Assembly: GCF_001183605.1 (NCBI RefSeq)
Contig: NZ_LFXJ01000005.1
Coordinates: 2,230,037-2,294,036, forward strand
Direction of reading: 5' to 3'
Source: Lysinibacillus xylanilyticus
GTDB taxonomy: Bacteria > Bacillota > Bacilli > Bacillales_A > Planococcaceae
Length of the DNA: 64,000 nt
The stretch's first letter is position 1, and every line of letters begins with the position of its first letter. Both the position numbers and the translations under genes were made by a program. This document shows positions 54,456-63,876 of this stretch, one piece after another. The notes beneath the pieces were generated by a model that was given only the letters and a program-made list of their open reading frames with translations, made no database searches and was not told the origin of the DNA.

Positions 54456-54492
54456 AAAAAAACCAATTGCCGAATAAAGATTGGCAATTGGT
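54456..54492 (-). terminator. Terminator of the Fic-like gene
   Basis: Minus-strand arms AACCAATTGCC and GGCAATTGGTT followed by TTTTTTT. It separates the Fic-like gene from the toxin operon. Confidence 0.8.
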
Positions 54493-54556
54493 TCTTAGAG
54501 TAGATTTTTGATTTGTTCAGTAGAAACTGATTAACCCCGATCTGAAAAGATGTAGA

Positions 54557-55600
54557 TTAAGATTCTACTTTCATCCAGCGCGCATTTCTCCCTTTTGAAA
54601 TAAGTTCAATTTTACCTAATAATTGTAAATCCGTTAAAGCTTTACTAATTGTGCTTTCAGCTATATCTGGATAAATACTTCGAATACATTCTTTTGTAAA
54701 AGGTTGTTTTTGATTATGAATAAAATTCTGAATTCGCTCTACCTTTGTATGTTTACATATAGAATCCAATACTCTACTATGTAGATCTTTATAAGCCTCT
54801 AACATAATAATTAGGAACTCTTTTAACCAGAAGCTAATATTATGCCCATTACAATACCAATTAACCGATGATTTAAATATAGCTTCATAGTATTCTGATT
54901 CTCTTTTCTTTATATATTCATCTAAGCAAACATATTTTACAAATGTATGCCCGCTTTTTAATAATAGTAATTGCATGAACATAAGCGTTAATCTACTATT
55001 ACCTTGACTAAAAGGAATGATGCAATAAAAATTCAATATAAAGCGAGCTATCAATATAAGTGTAGGGAACTCTTTTTTACAGTTTAATAAATTGTACTGA
55101 TTGCATAATTGTTCTACTGCCTGTGGAATATTTTCAGGTGGAAGAGGACGATAATAAATCGTGTACATCCCATTTTCAGGAAATCCCGGAATAGAAAATG
55201 GCTTTTCGCGCCATTTTGCACTGTCAGAGGTATTATAATGAATTAATTGAAAATGCAATTCTTGTATAGTATCTGGACTTATAGAAAAAGTACTGGATTT
55301 TTTATGTACAAGAGTCAAAGTTTCATGATAACAAAATATCGCATCTTCCGAAATTGATTGAGGTATCATATCATTTAAAATAAGTTCTTTTAATCGCTTA
55401 TTCGAAACTTTTATATCCTCATAAACCGAAATATAGTTTTTTATGTATTGTAGGGGTATAGCTTTTTCAAGATTAGTAAATATATCAGGTCTTTGCTCTT
55501 TATAAGCGGTCAACATTCCTTTATATTCACTAATTTCACTGACTAAGTTAATTAGTTGTTGCTCAATATTTATGTACGGGTCTTCGAAATAATTTCTCAT
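54557..55600 (-). CDS. Fic-domain protein with degraded catalytic motif
   Basis: A 347-residue protein with an N-terminal region, a Fic-like central domain and a C-terminal winged helix (EKLIEL-like: VERIQNFIHNQKQPFTKECIRSIYPDIAESTISKALTDLQLLGKIELI). The central motif reads CIIPFSQGNSRLTLM where active Fic proteins have HPFx(D/E)GNGRxxR. The catalytic His is Ile, the acidic residue Gln, the second Gly Ser and the last Arg Leu. The surroundings (LLLLKSGHTFVKYVCLDEYIKKRESEYYEAI) match the family. AMP-transfer activity is therefore doubtful. The second ATG (55600) suits the GGAGG site. Confidence 0.75.
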   Translation of the reverse strand: MRNYFEDPYINIEQQLINLVSEISEYKGMLTAYKEQRPDIFTNLEKAIPLQYIKNYISVYEDIKVSNKRLKELILNDMIPQSISEDAIFCYHETLTLVHKKSSTFSISPDTIQELHFQLIHYNTSDSAKWREKPFSIPGFPENGMYTIYYRPLPPENIPQAVEQLCNQYNLLNCKKEFPTLILIARFILNFYCIIPFSQGNSRLTLMFMQLLLLKSGHTFVKYVCLDEYIKKRESEYYEAIFKSSVNWYCNGHNISFWLKEFLIIMLEAYKDLHSRVLDSICKHTKVERIQNFIHNQKQPFTKECIRSIYPDIAESTISKALTDLQLLGKIELISKGRNARWMKVES

Positions 55601-56478
55601 CATGTTCCTCCTGTTACTATCTCACAATGCTCTATTACAATAATATTTTTTTATTTTTTAGGAATTTCTAATGTTATTCGAGTATTACTATTCAAATAGC
55701 ATCCGGTTTAATAGAGCGTTTACTTTCTAAAAAAAGAGGATGAATTTATTATTCAAACTTTTGTATAAAGACTTTGAAATTACTTTTTTATTTCAAAAAG
55801 TGGATGTATCGTTAATATAGATGTTAGACATTAGACATTATTAAATATCGGAATATTATCTTTTAAATGTACTGATTTTCATTATTTTTTGTGACATTTT
55901 TTATATGTTTTTCTTTTAGTTGTAATACGTTTACTAAATGAACATATACAAAACAAAAAATTACTTATATCAACTATTCTATTTAATCGTATTCATTGAA
56001 TATAATTCTTCAAAATCATCACCAACTTTTTTCTTCATATCTAGCTCTTGTTTAAAATGCTCCACACTTTCAAATTCTATTAAGTAGAGAAATTATCATC
56101 GCAGTGCCTAATGAAATAACCGTGCTTATCTTTTATAGGTCATTTCAAATATTGATTACATTTATTTGTTTATATGACTTTACAATATCATCTATCAGGG
56201 GAGACCTAGTTACTGAGCTATTCAACAAAAGAACTACACTACATTGAATAATAATTTTTTATCATACCGGAATTGAATACATTTTACGTAACAATCCTTT
56301 ATGTTAATAAATTATTGGTTCCAGATGCCAACTGAAGAGTATCTGTATTACGTGAGTGGCAATTTGTGGAACAATTTAAAATCATCCTTTGCAAATATCC
56401 CAAACTTGTGCCTTAGTCTAAGCCACTTCATTGATTGAACATAGCCTATACTATAATCAATTGAAGGGAGTTAAAAAA
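55601..56478. other. Gene-free AT-rich stretch
   Basis: About 880 bases with no gene I can support. It contains short direct repeats such as TTAGACATTA near 55820-55840 and the promoter region of the small repeat protein. It may hold decayed sequence. Confidence 0.5.
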
Positions 56479-56700
56479 ATGGTATTTCCAATGCGTTTTC
56501 CAGGTATGAGCCCGTTTTTCCCAGGCGGGAGACCATTTTTTCCAGGTAGACCGTTTTTTCCAGGCAGTCCATTCTTCCCAGTTAGCCCATTCTTCCCGGT
56601 CGGTCCGTTTTTCCCAGGCAGACCATTTTTCCCAGGTAGACCGTTTTTCCCAGGCGAGAGACCGTTTTTCCCAGGTATGGGCCCGTTCCGTAGATTTTGA
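56479..56700 (+). CDS. Small PFFPG-repeat protein
   Basis: A 73-residue protein made almost entirely of hexapeptide-like repeats PFFPG(R/S/V): after MVFPMRFPGMSPFFPGG the repeats continue through to GPFRRF. It is rich in Phe, Pro, Gly and Arg and lacks Cys and Lys. No signal peptide or membrane helix is evident. I do not recognise a family; the composition resembles self-assembling or spore-surface proteins. The ATG at 56479 follows GAAGGGAG at good spacing, which supports real translation. Confidence 0.65.
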   Translation: MVFPMRFPGMSPFFPGGRPFFPGRPFFPGSPFFPVSPFFPVGPFFPGRPFFPGRPFFPGERPFFPGMGPFRRF

Positions 56701-56855
56701 AGACAAATGCCCCTATGTTTCCCCTGGATAAGTAAGAATCATTCTTGAAATACCGATGATATTGTTAAAGCAAACGGCGGAGAGGCAACAACTGAAGTGT
56801 TGGTTACGAACTGTTTATATCACTCTAATTCTAAAAGATATTCACTCAAAATGCA

Positions 56856-56900
56856 GTGAACCCCAAAAGTTAGATCAAAAATCTAACTTTTGGGGTTCAC
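56856..56900. terminator. Perfect 20-base-pair hairpin
   Basis: Arms GTGAACCCCAAAAGTTAGAT and its exact complement surround CAAAA. A smaller hairpin (AAAGAGTGACTCTTT) and TATTTTTTC follow. It lies between convergent genes and probably terminates both. Confidence 0.8.
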
Positions 56901-57019
56901 AAAGAGTGACTCTTTTATTTTTTCTTAAAACAATTCGCAATTATGTTACACAGCAGTATTAAAATTCGCATCATTACCGTCATTCATTTTTTAAAACTTA
57001 AATCTACACTACAAATGAT

Positions 57020-58633
57020 TTACTGTAAAATAATAGTTTTAGCTCGATCTTCATTGACAGTATAAAGGAAGAAATTTAATGTAATATCTTTCTCCTTTAT
57101 ATTTTTAAATGTTTCCACTTGTTTATGTGTTCTTAACACTCCATCATTAGAACGAGTTTCAGCAAAGATTCTTTCGCCATTCTGATAAATAACATTTTGT
57201 GTGATACCACCAAATTGCTCGTTTTTACTTTCTGATTCAACGATTAAATCATTACCATTAGCATAGTAGGTAACATCAATTGGATACCCGTTTAATTCTG
57301 CTTTTATGGTTTGTGGTACATCAGAAATATTTGTAAGCTCTACTTTATCTTGCTTTTCAGCTTCATAAGAAACTTTCGCATCATTTAAAGTAAGAGCAAT
57401 TTCTTTATTCGTAATATCCTTTATTAGCTCCTGTGTTTCAAAGGAAAGATAATCATCAAAATAATTTCCTGACAATTCTTGTTCACCAATTCGCAATTTA
57501 ATCTGACGATAATTATTGACATAAGACCAATTAGAATTGGTCTTTATATTTTTTTCATCAAAATAAAGCTTTACCCTACTCGGTGTAATCACAAGCTCTT
57601 TAAATTGAAGTTCCCGAGAGCCTAGCTCAACTTTTTCGTCTATATCCCTAACAAAAGTAGATTGTTTAGCAAGATCATGATTGTATTGAAAATCTAGGTT
57701 CCATGTTTCTGATTTATAACTTACCGTATTATTATAATTTAAAAATACGCCTAATTTTTCTACTGCGTCTTTTTGCATCTCTAGTGAGTCACTTTTTTTA
57801 ATGACATTTGGTTGTGGACGTTTATGAGTAACGCCAGAATTCGCAATGGGTTCATTTTCTATGGTATAGGATAAATAGGCGTGTTCAATGTTATTGGGTT
57901 CCTCCAGTTCGATGAGATAATCCAATATATATTGTCCGTTTTGATAATCATTTGAAATGAAATCTATTTGTGATATTCCATCTTGATGAATATTTATCTT
58001 TTCAGGATATGTGTTCGAGTGAGCCAAATCTTGTAACTCTATACTTTTCAGTTGTGTCTCCTTTACACCCCCCAGTTGAAGTGTAACATTACTGTTATGT
58101 GGGATTTCCTCATCTGTATGTAGGACCCCTACTAATTTATCCGATTCCTGATTATAGACTGCACTTGCTTCCATCTGTATTTCTTTTCCGTCACCTATTT
58201 TGAGTAATGCGTGTTCGAAGTCTGCATAATCTATTGGATAATCGTGATCAATAGCTAAGCTAAAGTTAATAGTAGTACCATTCTGATCTGAAACTACATT
58301 ATGGATGGTTAAGACACCAACTTCATTTTCAGCAGTTTTATTTACTTCTTGTCCAAATCCATTTTCTAAAGAAGTAATAATGCCTGTTCTATTCATATTT
58401 CTCATCCAGTCCAAGATTTCTGTTGAATATTTAGCAAATACAGTTGTGGATGATAAAACAATTGTAAACAAAATGGCGGTTAATATAATTCGGGGTTTAT
58501 AGCTATGTTTTTTAGTTTTATAATTACTATTTTGTTGCTTACGGATGATTTTACTCCACATTTCATTCTCATTAGGATAATCTACTTGATCGCACTTCAC
58601 TTGCTCTTTTATTAAATCGTCCATATTACTCAC
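57020..58633 (-). CDS. DUF4179-type anti-sigma factor
   Basis: A 537-residue membrane protein. A short cytoplasmic N-terminus (about 50 residues) is followed by one helix (IILTAILFTIVLSSTTVFA, near residue 60). A DUF4179 region (TIHNVVSDQNGTTINFSLAI) and a long extracellular domain follow. The GTG at 58633 is preferred because GGAGG lies seven bases away; the ATG at 58624 is too far from it. It overlaps the sigma gene by eight bases and should hold that sigma factor inactive. Confidence 0.85.
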   Translation of the reverse strand: MSNMDDLIKEQVKCDQVDYPNENEMWSKIIRKQQNSNYKTKKHSYKPRIILTAILFTIVLSSTTVFAKYSTEILDWMRNMNRTGIITSLENGFGQEVNKTAENEVGVLTIHNVVSDQNGTTINFSLAIDHDYPIDYADFEHALLKIGDGKEIQMEASAVYNQESDKLVGVLHTDEEIPHNSNVTLQLGGVKETQLKSIELQDLAHSNTYPEKINIHQDGISQIDFISNDYQNGQYILDYLIELEEPNNIEHAYLSYTIENEPIANSGVTHKRPQPNVIKKSDSLEMQKDAVEKLGVFLNYNNTVSYKSETWNLDFQYNHDLAKQSTFVRDIDEKVELGSRELQFKELVITPSRVKLYFDEKNIKTNSNWSYVNNYRQIKLRIGEQELSGNYFDDYLSFETQELIKDITNKEIALTLNDAKVSYEAEKQDKVELTNISDVPQTIKAELNGYPIDVTYYANGNDLIVESESKNEQFGGITQNVIYQNGERIFAETRSNDGVLRTHKQVETFKNIKEKDITLNFFLYTVNEDRAKTIILQ

Positions 58634-59162
58634 GATGCCCCCTCCATTCAAGTAACAAATTTTTATCCACTTCAATAAACTTTTCCATTAATTTTTTACC
58701 TTTAAAATGTCTCGATTTAACCGTCCCCTCAGGGATTTTTAAAATTTGAGCAATTTCTTTATCTTTACAATCATGCACATACTTTAATACCATAACCTTC
58801 CGTATACGAACAGGCAGTTTGTTCATTAAATCAACTAACTCACTTTTATTTTCATTGATCTGTATTGTTTGCTCAATGTTTTGGGTATTGTCAAACTGTT
58901 TAGATGATAGGAAATTAAAATTCTCTTTTAATAGCAGTCTTTTCTTTTTCTTTAAATAATTTCGAGACATATTCATGGCAATACTAAGTAACCAGGATTT
59001 TTGATTTTGTATGGCTCGAAAATCTTCACTCAAAGCTTTCGCAAAAACATCCTGACAAAGATCTTCTGCATCGTATTTATTTTGAAGCATGTAATAGCAA
59101 GCCCTGAAGACGTCTTTATAATATGTTTGAAACAAAACCCTCTCATCGCTAAAGTGTTCCAC
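58626..59162 (-). CDS. ECF RNA polymerase sigma factor
   Basis: A 178-residue ECF sigma factor. Region 2 has YYMLQNKYDAEDLCQDVFAKAL and region 4 has LPVRIRKVMVLKYVHDCKDKEIAQILKIPEGTVKSRHFKGKKLM. The start is GTG, with GGAGGTGG seven bases upstream. It is the first gene of a sigma/anti-sigma operon, the second such pair in this window (compare 35509-36988). Confidence 0.92.
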   Translation of the reverse strand: MEHFSDERVLFQTYYKDVFRACYYMLQNKYDAEDLCQDVFAKALSEDFRAIQNQKSWLLSIAMNMSRNYLKKKKRLLLKENFNFLSSKQFDNTQNIEQTIQINENKSELVDLMNKLPVRIRKVMVLKYVHDCKDKEIAQILKIPEGTVKSRHFKGKKLMEKFIEVDKNLLLEWRGHRE

Positions 59163-59939
59163 AATCCCACCTCCTTTTCTGATTTCTATACAAGTAACAA
59201 TTTAGTATTATAAATAGTTCATTTTTTCAATAAAACTTTTATAGGATTTCGGTAAGTGATGTAATAAGTACATAAAATCAATGCTATTTTCTTTCATTGA
59301 AAAACTACAAAAAGGCTTAGAATAACTCCTAAGCCTTTCTCTTCTTAAAATAGTTCGAAATAATTCGGACTTTTCAGTTACATTATAAACAATTTCCCAA
59401 TCCGTTTCTTCAAGTAATGCATTGATTTTGAACGTTTTATTTCATCGCGAGTTTGCTTTAACATCTAACCTTTTTTATAAACTGTACAACTTTATTTCAA
59501 ATCAACATGAGGAGCGGACACAATAAAAATTAGGCTACTTAGCGCCCATTTAATATTGGAATCAAGCAACCTAAAAAGTGTTTGTGTGTGTCTCAATGAC
59601 TTGAAGTTCGACACAACCTTTTAATATTGGTCAAAAGTTTTAAATTGCAGTTAATTTTCTGAATTGTTTATACATTCAGTGCTAGTCACTTCTTTAAACC
59701 CACGTGTTCAATCCCAATAATAAAATCATTTAAAGACTTACTAATAACTTGTTTTATTGATTGAAATGTATTTGCCCATTGTTCATTTTGAAATTAACAA
59801 TTTCTATACAAGAATGTGTCACCTTACCCCTCCATTATTTATTTTTTCACTTATATATGTATTGAACTAATCTCTACGTTATTGGGTAGCGACTGTTCTA
59901 TTGAACAATCGTACTCGTTAGCTTAATAAGGAGTGAAAC
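59163..59939. other. Gene-free stretch with terminator hairpin
   Basis: No gene seen. A hairpin AAAGGCTTAG/CTAAGCCTTT at 59310-59340 recurs almost unchanged at 61929-61961. Near 59910 the motif CGTTAGCTTAATAAG marks a fragment of the CCGTTAG repeat. Confidence 0.5.
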
Positions 59940-60521
59940 TTACAAATTAGGTTCAATGTATTCTCCTGTTGAAGCATTAAAGCCCGCAGCTTTCATTTTT
60001 GTCTGGTCACTATTCCAACCTATCACTAATAGTAAGTTAATATTTCTTTCTGTATCTTTTCTAAGCATAAAATTATACCCTTTAGCCCAATCTTTACCGG
60101 GATAAATACTGCCCATTTTCAGTGCTTTTTTAAGCAATTCAGGTGAATCATACTGAATATCTTTCATTTGTATAAACTCTTTTTTAGGATAAGGAGAAGA
60201 GCTCTCCCCCGTTAAATCACTTGTATGATCTATTTTCCCTTCGTGAATGGTAACTAAGAAATACTTATTAGTTTTACCATTATGTCCAATTGACTTCCCT
60301 GGCTTATCTAAATCTATATTGATCGCCTGTAATAATTGAACATCTTTATTCCATTTCAAAGCAGGCGGATATGCTATTTCAATCGCTTGCTTTATTGATA
60401 ATTCTTGCTGTTCATCGACTTCAAATGTATCTTCAGTTGATTGTAGTGAACGAGCAGATAATTTCTCAACAGCACCAACTGAAAATAACAGAAATAAGAC
60501 AATAAAAACTATTTTTTTCAT
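59940..60521 (-). CDS. Secreted hypothetical protein
   Basis: A 193-residue protein with a signal peptide (MKKIVFIVLFLLFSVGAV, cleavage near residue 25) and no family I can name. The mature part has the strand pattern of a PepSY-like fold (KQAIEIAYPPALKWNKD...AAGFNASTGEYIE). A GGGGTAG site precedes the ATG. It stands alone. Confidence 0.7.
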   Translation of the reverse strand: MKKIVFIVLFLLFSVGAVEKLSARSLQSTEDTFEVDEQQELSIKQAIEIAYPPALKWNKDVQLLQAINIDLDKPGKSIGHNGKTNKYFLVTIHEGKIDHTSDLTGESSSPYPKKEFIQMKDIQYDSPELLKKALKMGSIYPGKDWAKGYNFMLRKDTERNINLLLVIGWNSDQTKMKAAGFNASTGEYIEPNL

Positions 60522-60556
60522 TTTCTCTACCCCTTTTAGGGATATTGTTTCCCAAC

Positions 60557-60655
60557 CTTACTCAACTATTCTGCTCCGTTAGTTCAATAAGAAAAAGAGC
60601 TGCATATGCAACTCAATGATCTTCAAGTAAAGTACCCCGTTAGCTTAAGTACTTT
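60557..60655. repeat. Dispersed CCGTTAG-type intergenic repeat
   Basis: Has TTCTGCTCCGTTAG, a hairpin GAGCTGCATATGCAACTC and a second CCCCGTTAGCTTAAG. Related fragments lie near 59910 and 62383-62396. From memory, similar elements are common in Bacillus cereus-group genomes. Confidence 0.5.
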
Positions 60656-60830
60656 TATTCACAAAGTCATACTGTTTAGCATAAGAAAAGTCTGTAAAAA
60701 TAATACTAACCAGCGATTTAACGCTTATAGATAGAATGGAATACTTCATGAATTCTTAAGTTTTATTCTAAAAAAATCTTAAGATTTTCTTGCTAAAATA
60801 AACAAGTCAAATTATTTAGGAGGATATTAT

Positions 60831-61832
60831 ATGAGCTTAATCAATTCTATACTAGGAAGTCTAAGTATTAATAGTATAATAATAATAGTATTGGTACCTA
60901 TTTTGTTAAATTTAGTTTATTTTGTTTTGTATAAACGAATATATAAAGGGAAATATTCATTCGAAAAAAAACAAATTGTTTTAATTACACTATTGTTAGG
61001 ATATTACCTTATTGTATTAGCTGGGACTTTATTTGGTCGTGGAAGTGGTATTCCGCATGAAGGGACAATTAATTTTGATATTTTAAGTGGATATAGATTT
61101 GCTTGGAATAATTTTTCGCTTGTTTCTTTTCAAGATATTATTATAAATATTGCTTTACTTTTTCCAGCAGGAATTTTGTTACCCTTAATTAATAAGTCTT
61201 TTAAAAGAGCAGGATCAGTATTATTAGTCGTATTTGGCACAAGTTTTTTTATTGAAATAGTTCAATTTGTAACAGATATTGGGCGTATAGATATATCCGA
61301 TTTATTGCATAACACTTTAGGAGGTATGCTTGGATATTGTATAATTAATTTATTGTTTATTAAAAAAAACAAACAATCTGGAACATTTAAACAAATTGTT
61401 AAATATGCATCTTTACCAATGATAGTTTGTTTATTAACATTTGGAATTATTATTTCTTATCACATGCAGGAATTTGGTAATCTCCCTATTAATCCAGAAA
61501 CTAAAATGTCTGGTATCACTATTAAAACAACAATATCATTAGATGAAAATCCTAAAAAAATGCCTGTTTATAAATTCAAGAAAAATTCTTCAGAACAAAT
61601 AAAGATTAAAGATATAGAAGTTATTTCTTCAAAAGAAGCATTTCAAAAATTAAAACGTGGAGAATTCTTACCTCTAGAATCATTAAAAGAAGGAGATATA
61701 ATAACTATTACAAAATGTACATTATCATCTTATTCGGATACAAAAAATTTCCAACAGCCTATATATCAATTTGAAGGAATAATAAATGGTAAACAAGAGG
61801 CTTTATACTATATTGCTGCTGCAAAAAAATAA
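60831..61832 (+). CDS. VanZ family membrane protein
   Basis: A 333-residue membrane protein. The VanZ domain covers about the first 180 residues with the markers FGRGSG..., NIALLFPAGILLPL, FFIEIVQFVTDIGRIDISDLLHNTLGGMLGY. A further helix (near residue 200) and a soluble C-terminal region of about 115 residues follow. VanZ proteins give teicoplanin resistance in some hosts, but most homologues are of unknown function. GGAGGATATT precedes the ATG. Confidence 0.88.
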   Translation: MSLINSILGSLSINSIIIIVLVPILLNLVYFVLYKRIYKGKYSFEKKQIVLITLLLGYYLIVLAGTLFGRGSGIPHEGTINFDILSGYRFAWNNFSLVSFQDIIINIALLFPAGILLPLINKSFKRAGSVLLVVFGTSFFIEIVQFVTDIGRIDISDLLHNTLGGMLGYCIINLLFIKKNKQSGTFKQIVKYASLPMIVCLLTFGIIISYHMQEFGNLPINPETKMSGITIKTTISLDENPKKMPVYKFKKNSSEQIKIKDIEVISSKEAFQKLKRGEFLPLESLKEGDIITITKCTLSSYSDTKNFQQPIYQFEGIINGKQEALYYIAAAKK

Positions 61833-61928
61833 AAGTATAATTATTCTAATACAAAAAGAGTATTCCAATCTAAATGTTAGTAAAAAACGAATTTTTTAAT
61901 ATCTACTTGGATGTGAAAATGTATCAAG

Positions 61929-61961
61929 AAAGGCTTAGGAATATCTCCTAAGCCTTTCAAT
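61929..61961. terminator. Terminator hairpin
   Basis: AAAGGCTTAGGA and TCCTAAGCCTTT around ATATC, followed by CAATCTTATT. Nearly the same element occurs at 59310-59340. It follows the VanZ gene by about 100 bases. Confidence 0.7.
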
Positions 61962-62041
61962 CTTATTATAGTGTCTAACGACCAACTTGACCCAATGTCA
62001 CTTTTGCAAAGGTACGCACCATATGCAGGTGATTTGTTTAT

Positions 62042-62329
62042 TTATATACTGACATCTTTGTATAGGTTTATATATGTATTTGATGGATGTTCATGTGTAA
62101 CAATATGTTCAGGTTTTAACGTTTCTAAAACCCATAACACAAGATTACTATTATGAGGATTATAATGTTCAGGTATTTGATCAATTTGCCAATGCGGCAA
62201 TAAGTTTATCGGTATGGTAGCAATACCGAAATATCCTAAAAACCGTTCTTTCCCCTTCAACTTATTTTCTATTAAGTAATATAAAATAAGAGTAACCATA
62301 ATCGAACTAAACAAATCACCATATAACAA
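62042..62329 (-). CDS. Small membrane-anchored hypothetical protein
   Basis: A 95-residue protein with one clear membrane helix (about 4-20) and a charged, His/Pro-rich tail (LPHWQIDQIPEHYNPHNSN). I do not recognise it. Support comes from the TTG at 62329 with GGGGTGA at normal spacing. It ends near the VanZ-gene terminator on the opposite strand. Confidence 0.45.
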   Translation of the reverse strand: MLYGDLFSSIMVTLILYYLIENKLKGKERFLGYFGIATIPINLLPHWQIDQIPEHYNPHNSNLVLWVLETLKPEHIVTHEHPSNTYINLYKDVSI

Positions 62330-62401
62330 CTAAAATCACCCCAAACACATCTAAATTTATATAAAATACTTGTTGAAGTATTCTGCCCCGTTAGCCATTC
62401 A

Positions 62402-62650
62402 TGTAGCGCAAAATCGGCGCTACACCACAGAGAATGAAAATGTGAAAATCGGGTATAGGATACTACGGCCGGGAGAGGAAGGTCGATGAACTATGGTGCC
62501 ATAGAGCCCATCCGTTAGTCTGACTCCAACGACCACGGTGCATCACAGACAGAATGTCGCTCCCTTACGGGAAGCACTCATGGGAGATTAATCCTACTCT
62601 GGTTGTTGCACCAGCCTCCAATACTGTTTGCCGTAGAAAGGATGATTACA
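62402..62650 (+). ncRNA. Structured, bridge-RNA-like 5' region of the IS110 element
   Basis: The 250 bases before the IS110 transposase are clearly richer in G and C than the surroundings and contain stacked inverted repeats: TGTAGCGC/GCGCTACA (62402-62424), CTATGG-TG-CCATAG, CTCCCTTACGGGAAG and CTGGT-TGTTGC-ACCAG. In IS110-family elements the non-coding end beside the recombinase encodes the bridge RNA that guides target and donor recognition. Location and structure fit that; the exact RNA ends cannot be read. Confidence 0.6.
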
Positions 62651-63876
62651 ATGGAAGTAATCATTGAACGCGCATGTGGGATGGACGTTCACAAGGATTC
62701 CATTACTGCATGTATTATGACTCCAAAAGGAAAGGAGATTCAAACGTTTTCCACTAAAACTGTATTTCTATTACAGTTAATCGACTGGATCAAGGAGCAT
62801 GGTTGTACCCACGTAGCAATGGAAAGTACAGGTGTATTTTGGAAGCTGATCGTTAACTTACTTGAAGCAGAGAATGTTGAATTTTTAGTAGTGAATGCTC
62901 AACATATGAAAGCAGTACCAGGTCTCGCAAGACCGATGTGAAAGACGCAGAATGGATCGCCAAACTACTTCGACACGGACTACTCAAAGCAAGTTTTATT
63001 CCAGACCGAAATCAACGAGAACTACGAGAGTTAGTTCGATACCGTCGTAGTATTATTGAAGAGCGTGCTAGACAACATAATCGGATTCAAAAGGTACTAG
63101 AAGGAGCAAATATCAAACTTGGCTCCGTTGTCTCCGACATTATGGGTGTCTCATCTCGTGACATGCTTCGTGCCATCGCAGATGGAGAGGATGATCCTGA
63201 AAAACTAGCGAGCTTCGCTCGAAGAACAATGAAGAAGAAAAAGGATGAGCTTGAACTCGCTCTTCGCGGGTATATCAATCCACATCAACGGCTAATGTTA
63301 AAAACCATTCTTACCCATATTGATTTTCTTAGTGAACAGATTGAACTGTTAAATCTGGAGGTAGCTACTAGACTATCTTCTCACCAAGAAGATATAGAAC
63401 GGTTGGATTCCATTCCTGGCATCGCTACCCGAATGGCTGAGCAAATCTTAGCAGAAGTCGGAACCGACGTGGAGAAGCAATTCCCCAGTGCGGCTCACTT
63501 ATGTTCCTGGGCAGGGCTAGTACCTGGACACAACGAGAGTGCTGGTAAAAGGAAATCAACTAACATGAAAAAAGGAAACAAATACTTGAAATCAGCTTTA
63601 ATAGAAGCAGCTCATTCTGTCTGAGGATCCAAAACCTACCTGGGTGCAATGTATAGACGAACTGCTTCGCGAAAAGGTAAAAAGCGAGCAGGAATATCCG
63701 TTGCCCATGCAATTTTAAGGATCGCCTACTATCTCTTAACACGCAAAGAAATGTACGTAGACTTAGGTGAAGATTACTTTGACAAGCAAAAAGAACAATC
63801 TATTGTACGATATTCAGTTCGAAGACTTGAAAACTTAGGGTATAACGTCACAATCATTGAACCAGATGCCTCCTAA
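62651..63876 (+). pseudogene. IS110 family transposase, frameshifted and with a premature stop
   Basis: The DEDD domain begins RACGMDVHKDSITACIM and continues through AMESTGVFWKLI. At about 62917 a two-base CT insertion turns PGRKTDVKDAEW into PGLARPM and a stop. The second segment continues KDAEWIAKLLRHGLLKASFIPDRNQREL and ends at TGA after IEAAHSV, where relatives read AAHSVRGSKTYLG. The third part, GSKTYLGAMYRR to EPDAS, follows in the same frame. The Tnp_20 domain (IPGIATRMAEQILAEVG) is intact. The element cannot make a normal recombinase. Confidence 0.85.

Noticed and set aside
54058..54460. PlcR box before the toxin operon
   Set aside because: I searched by eye for TATGNA...TNCATA and found no acceptable match.
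56756..56962. A 68-codon frame
   Set aside because: It crosses the perfect 20-bp hairpin at 56856-56900 and lacks a ribosome site.
61971..62156. A 61-codon plus-strand frame
   Set aside because: It lies opposite the small membrane-protein gene, has no ribosome site and no family resemblance.
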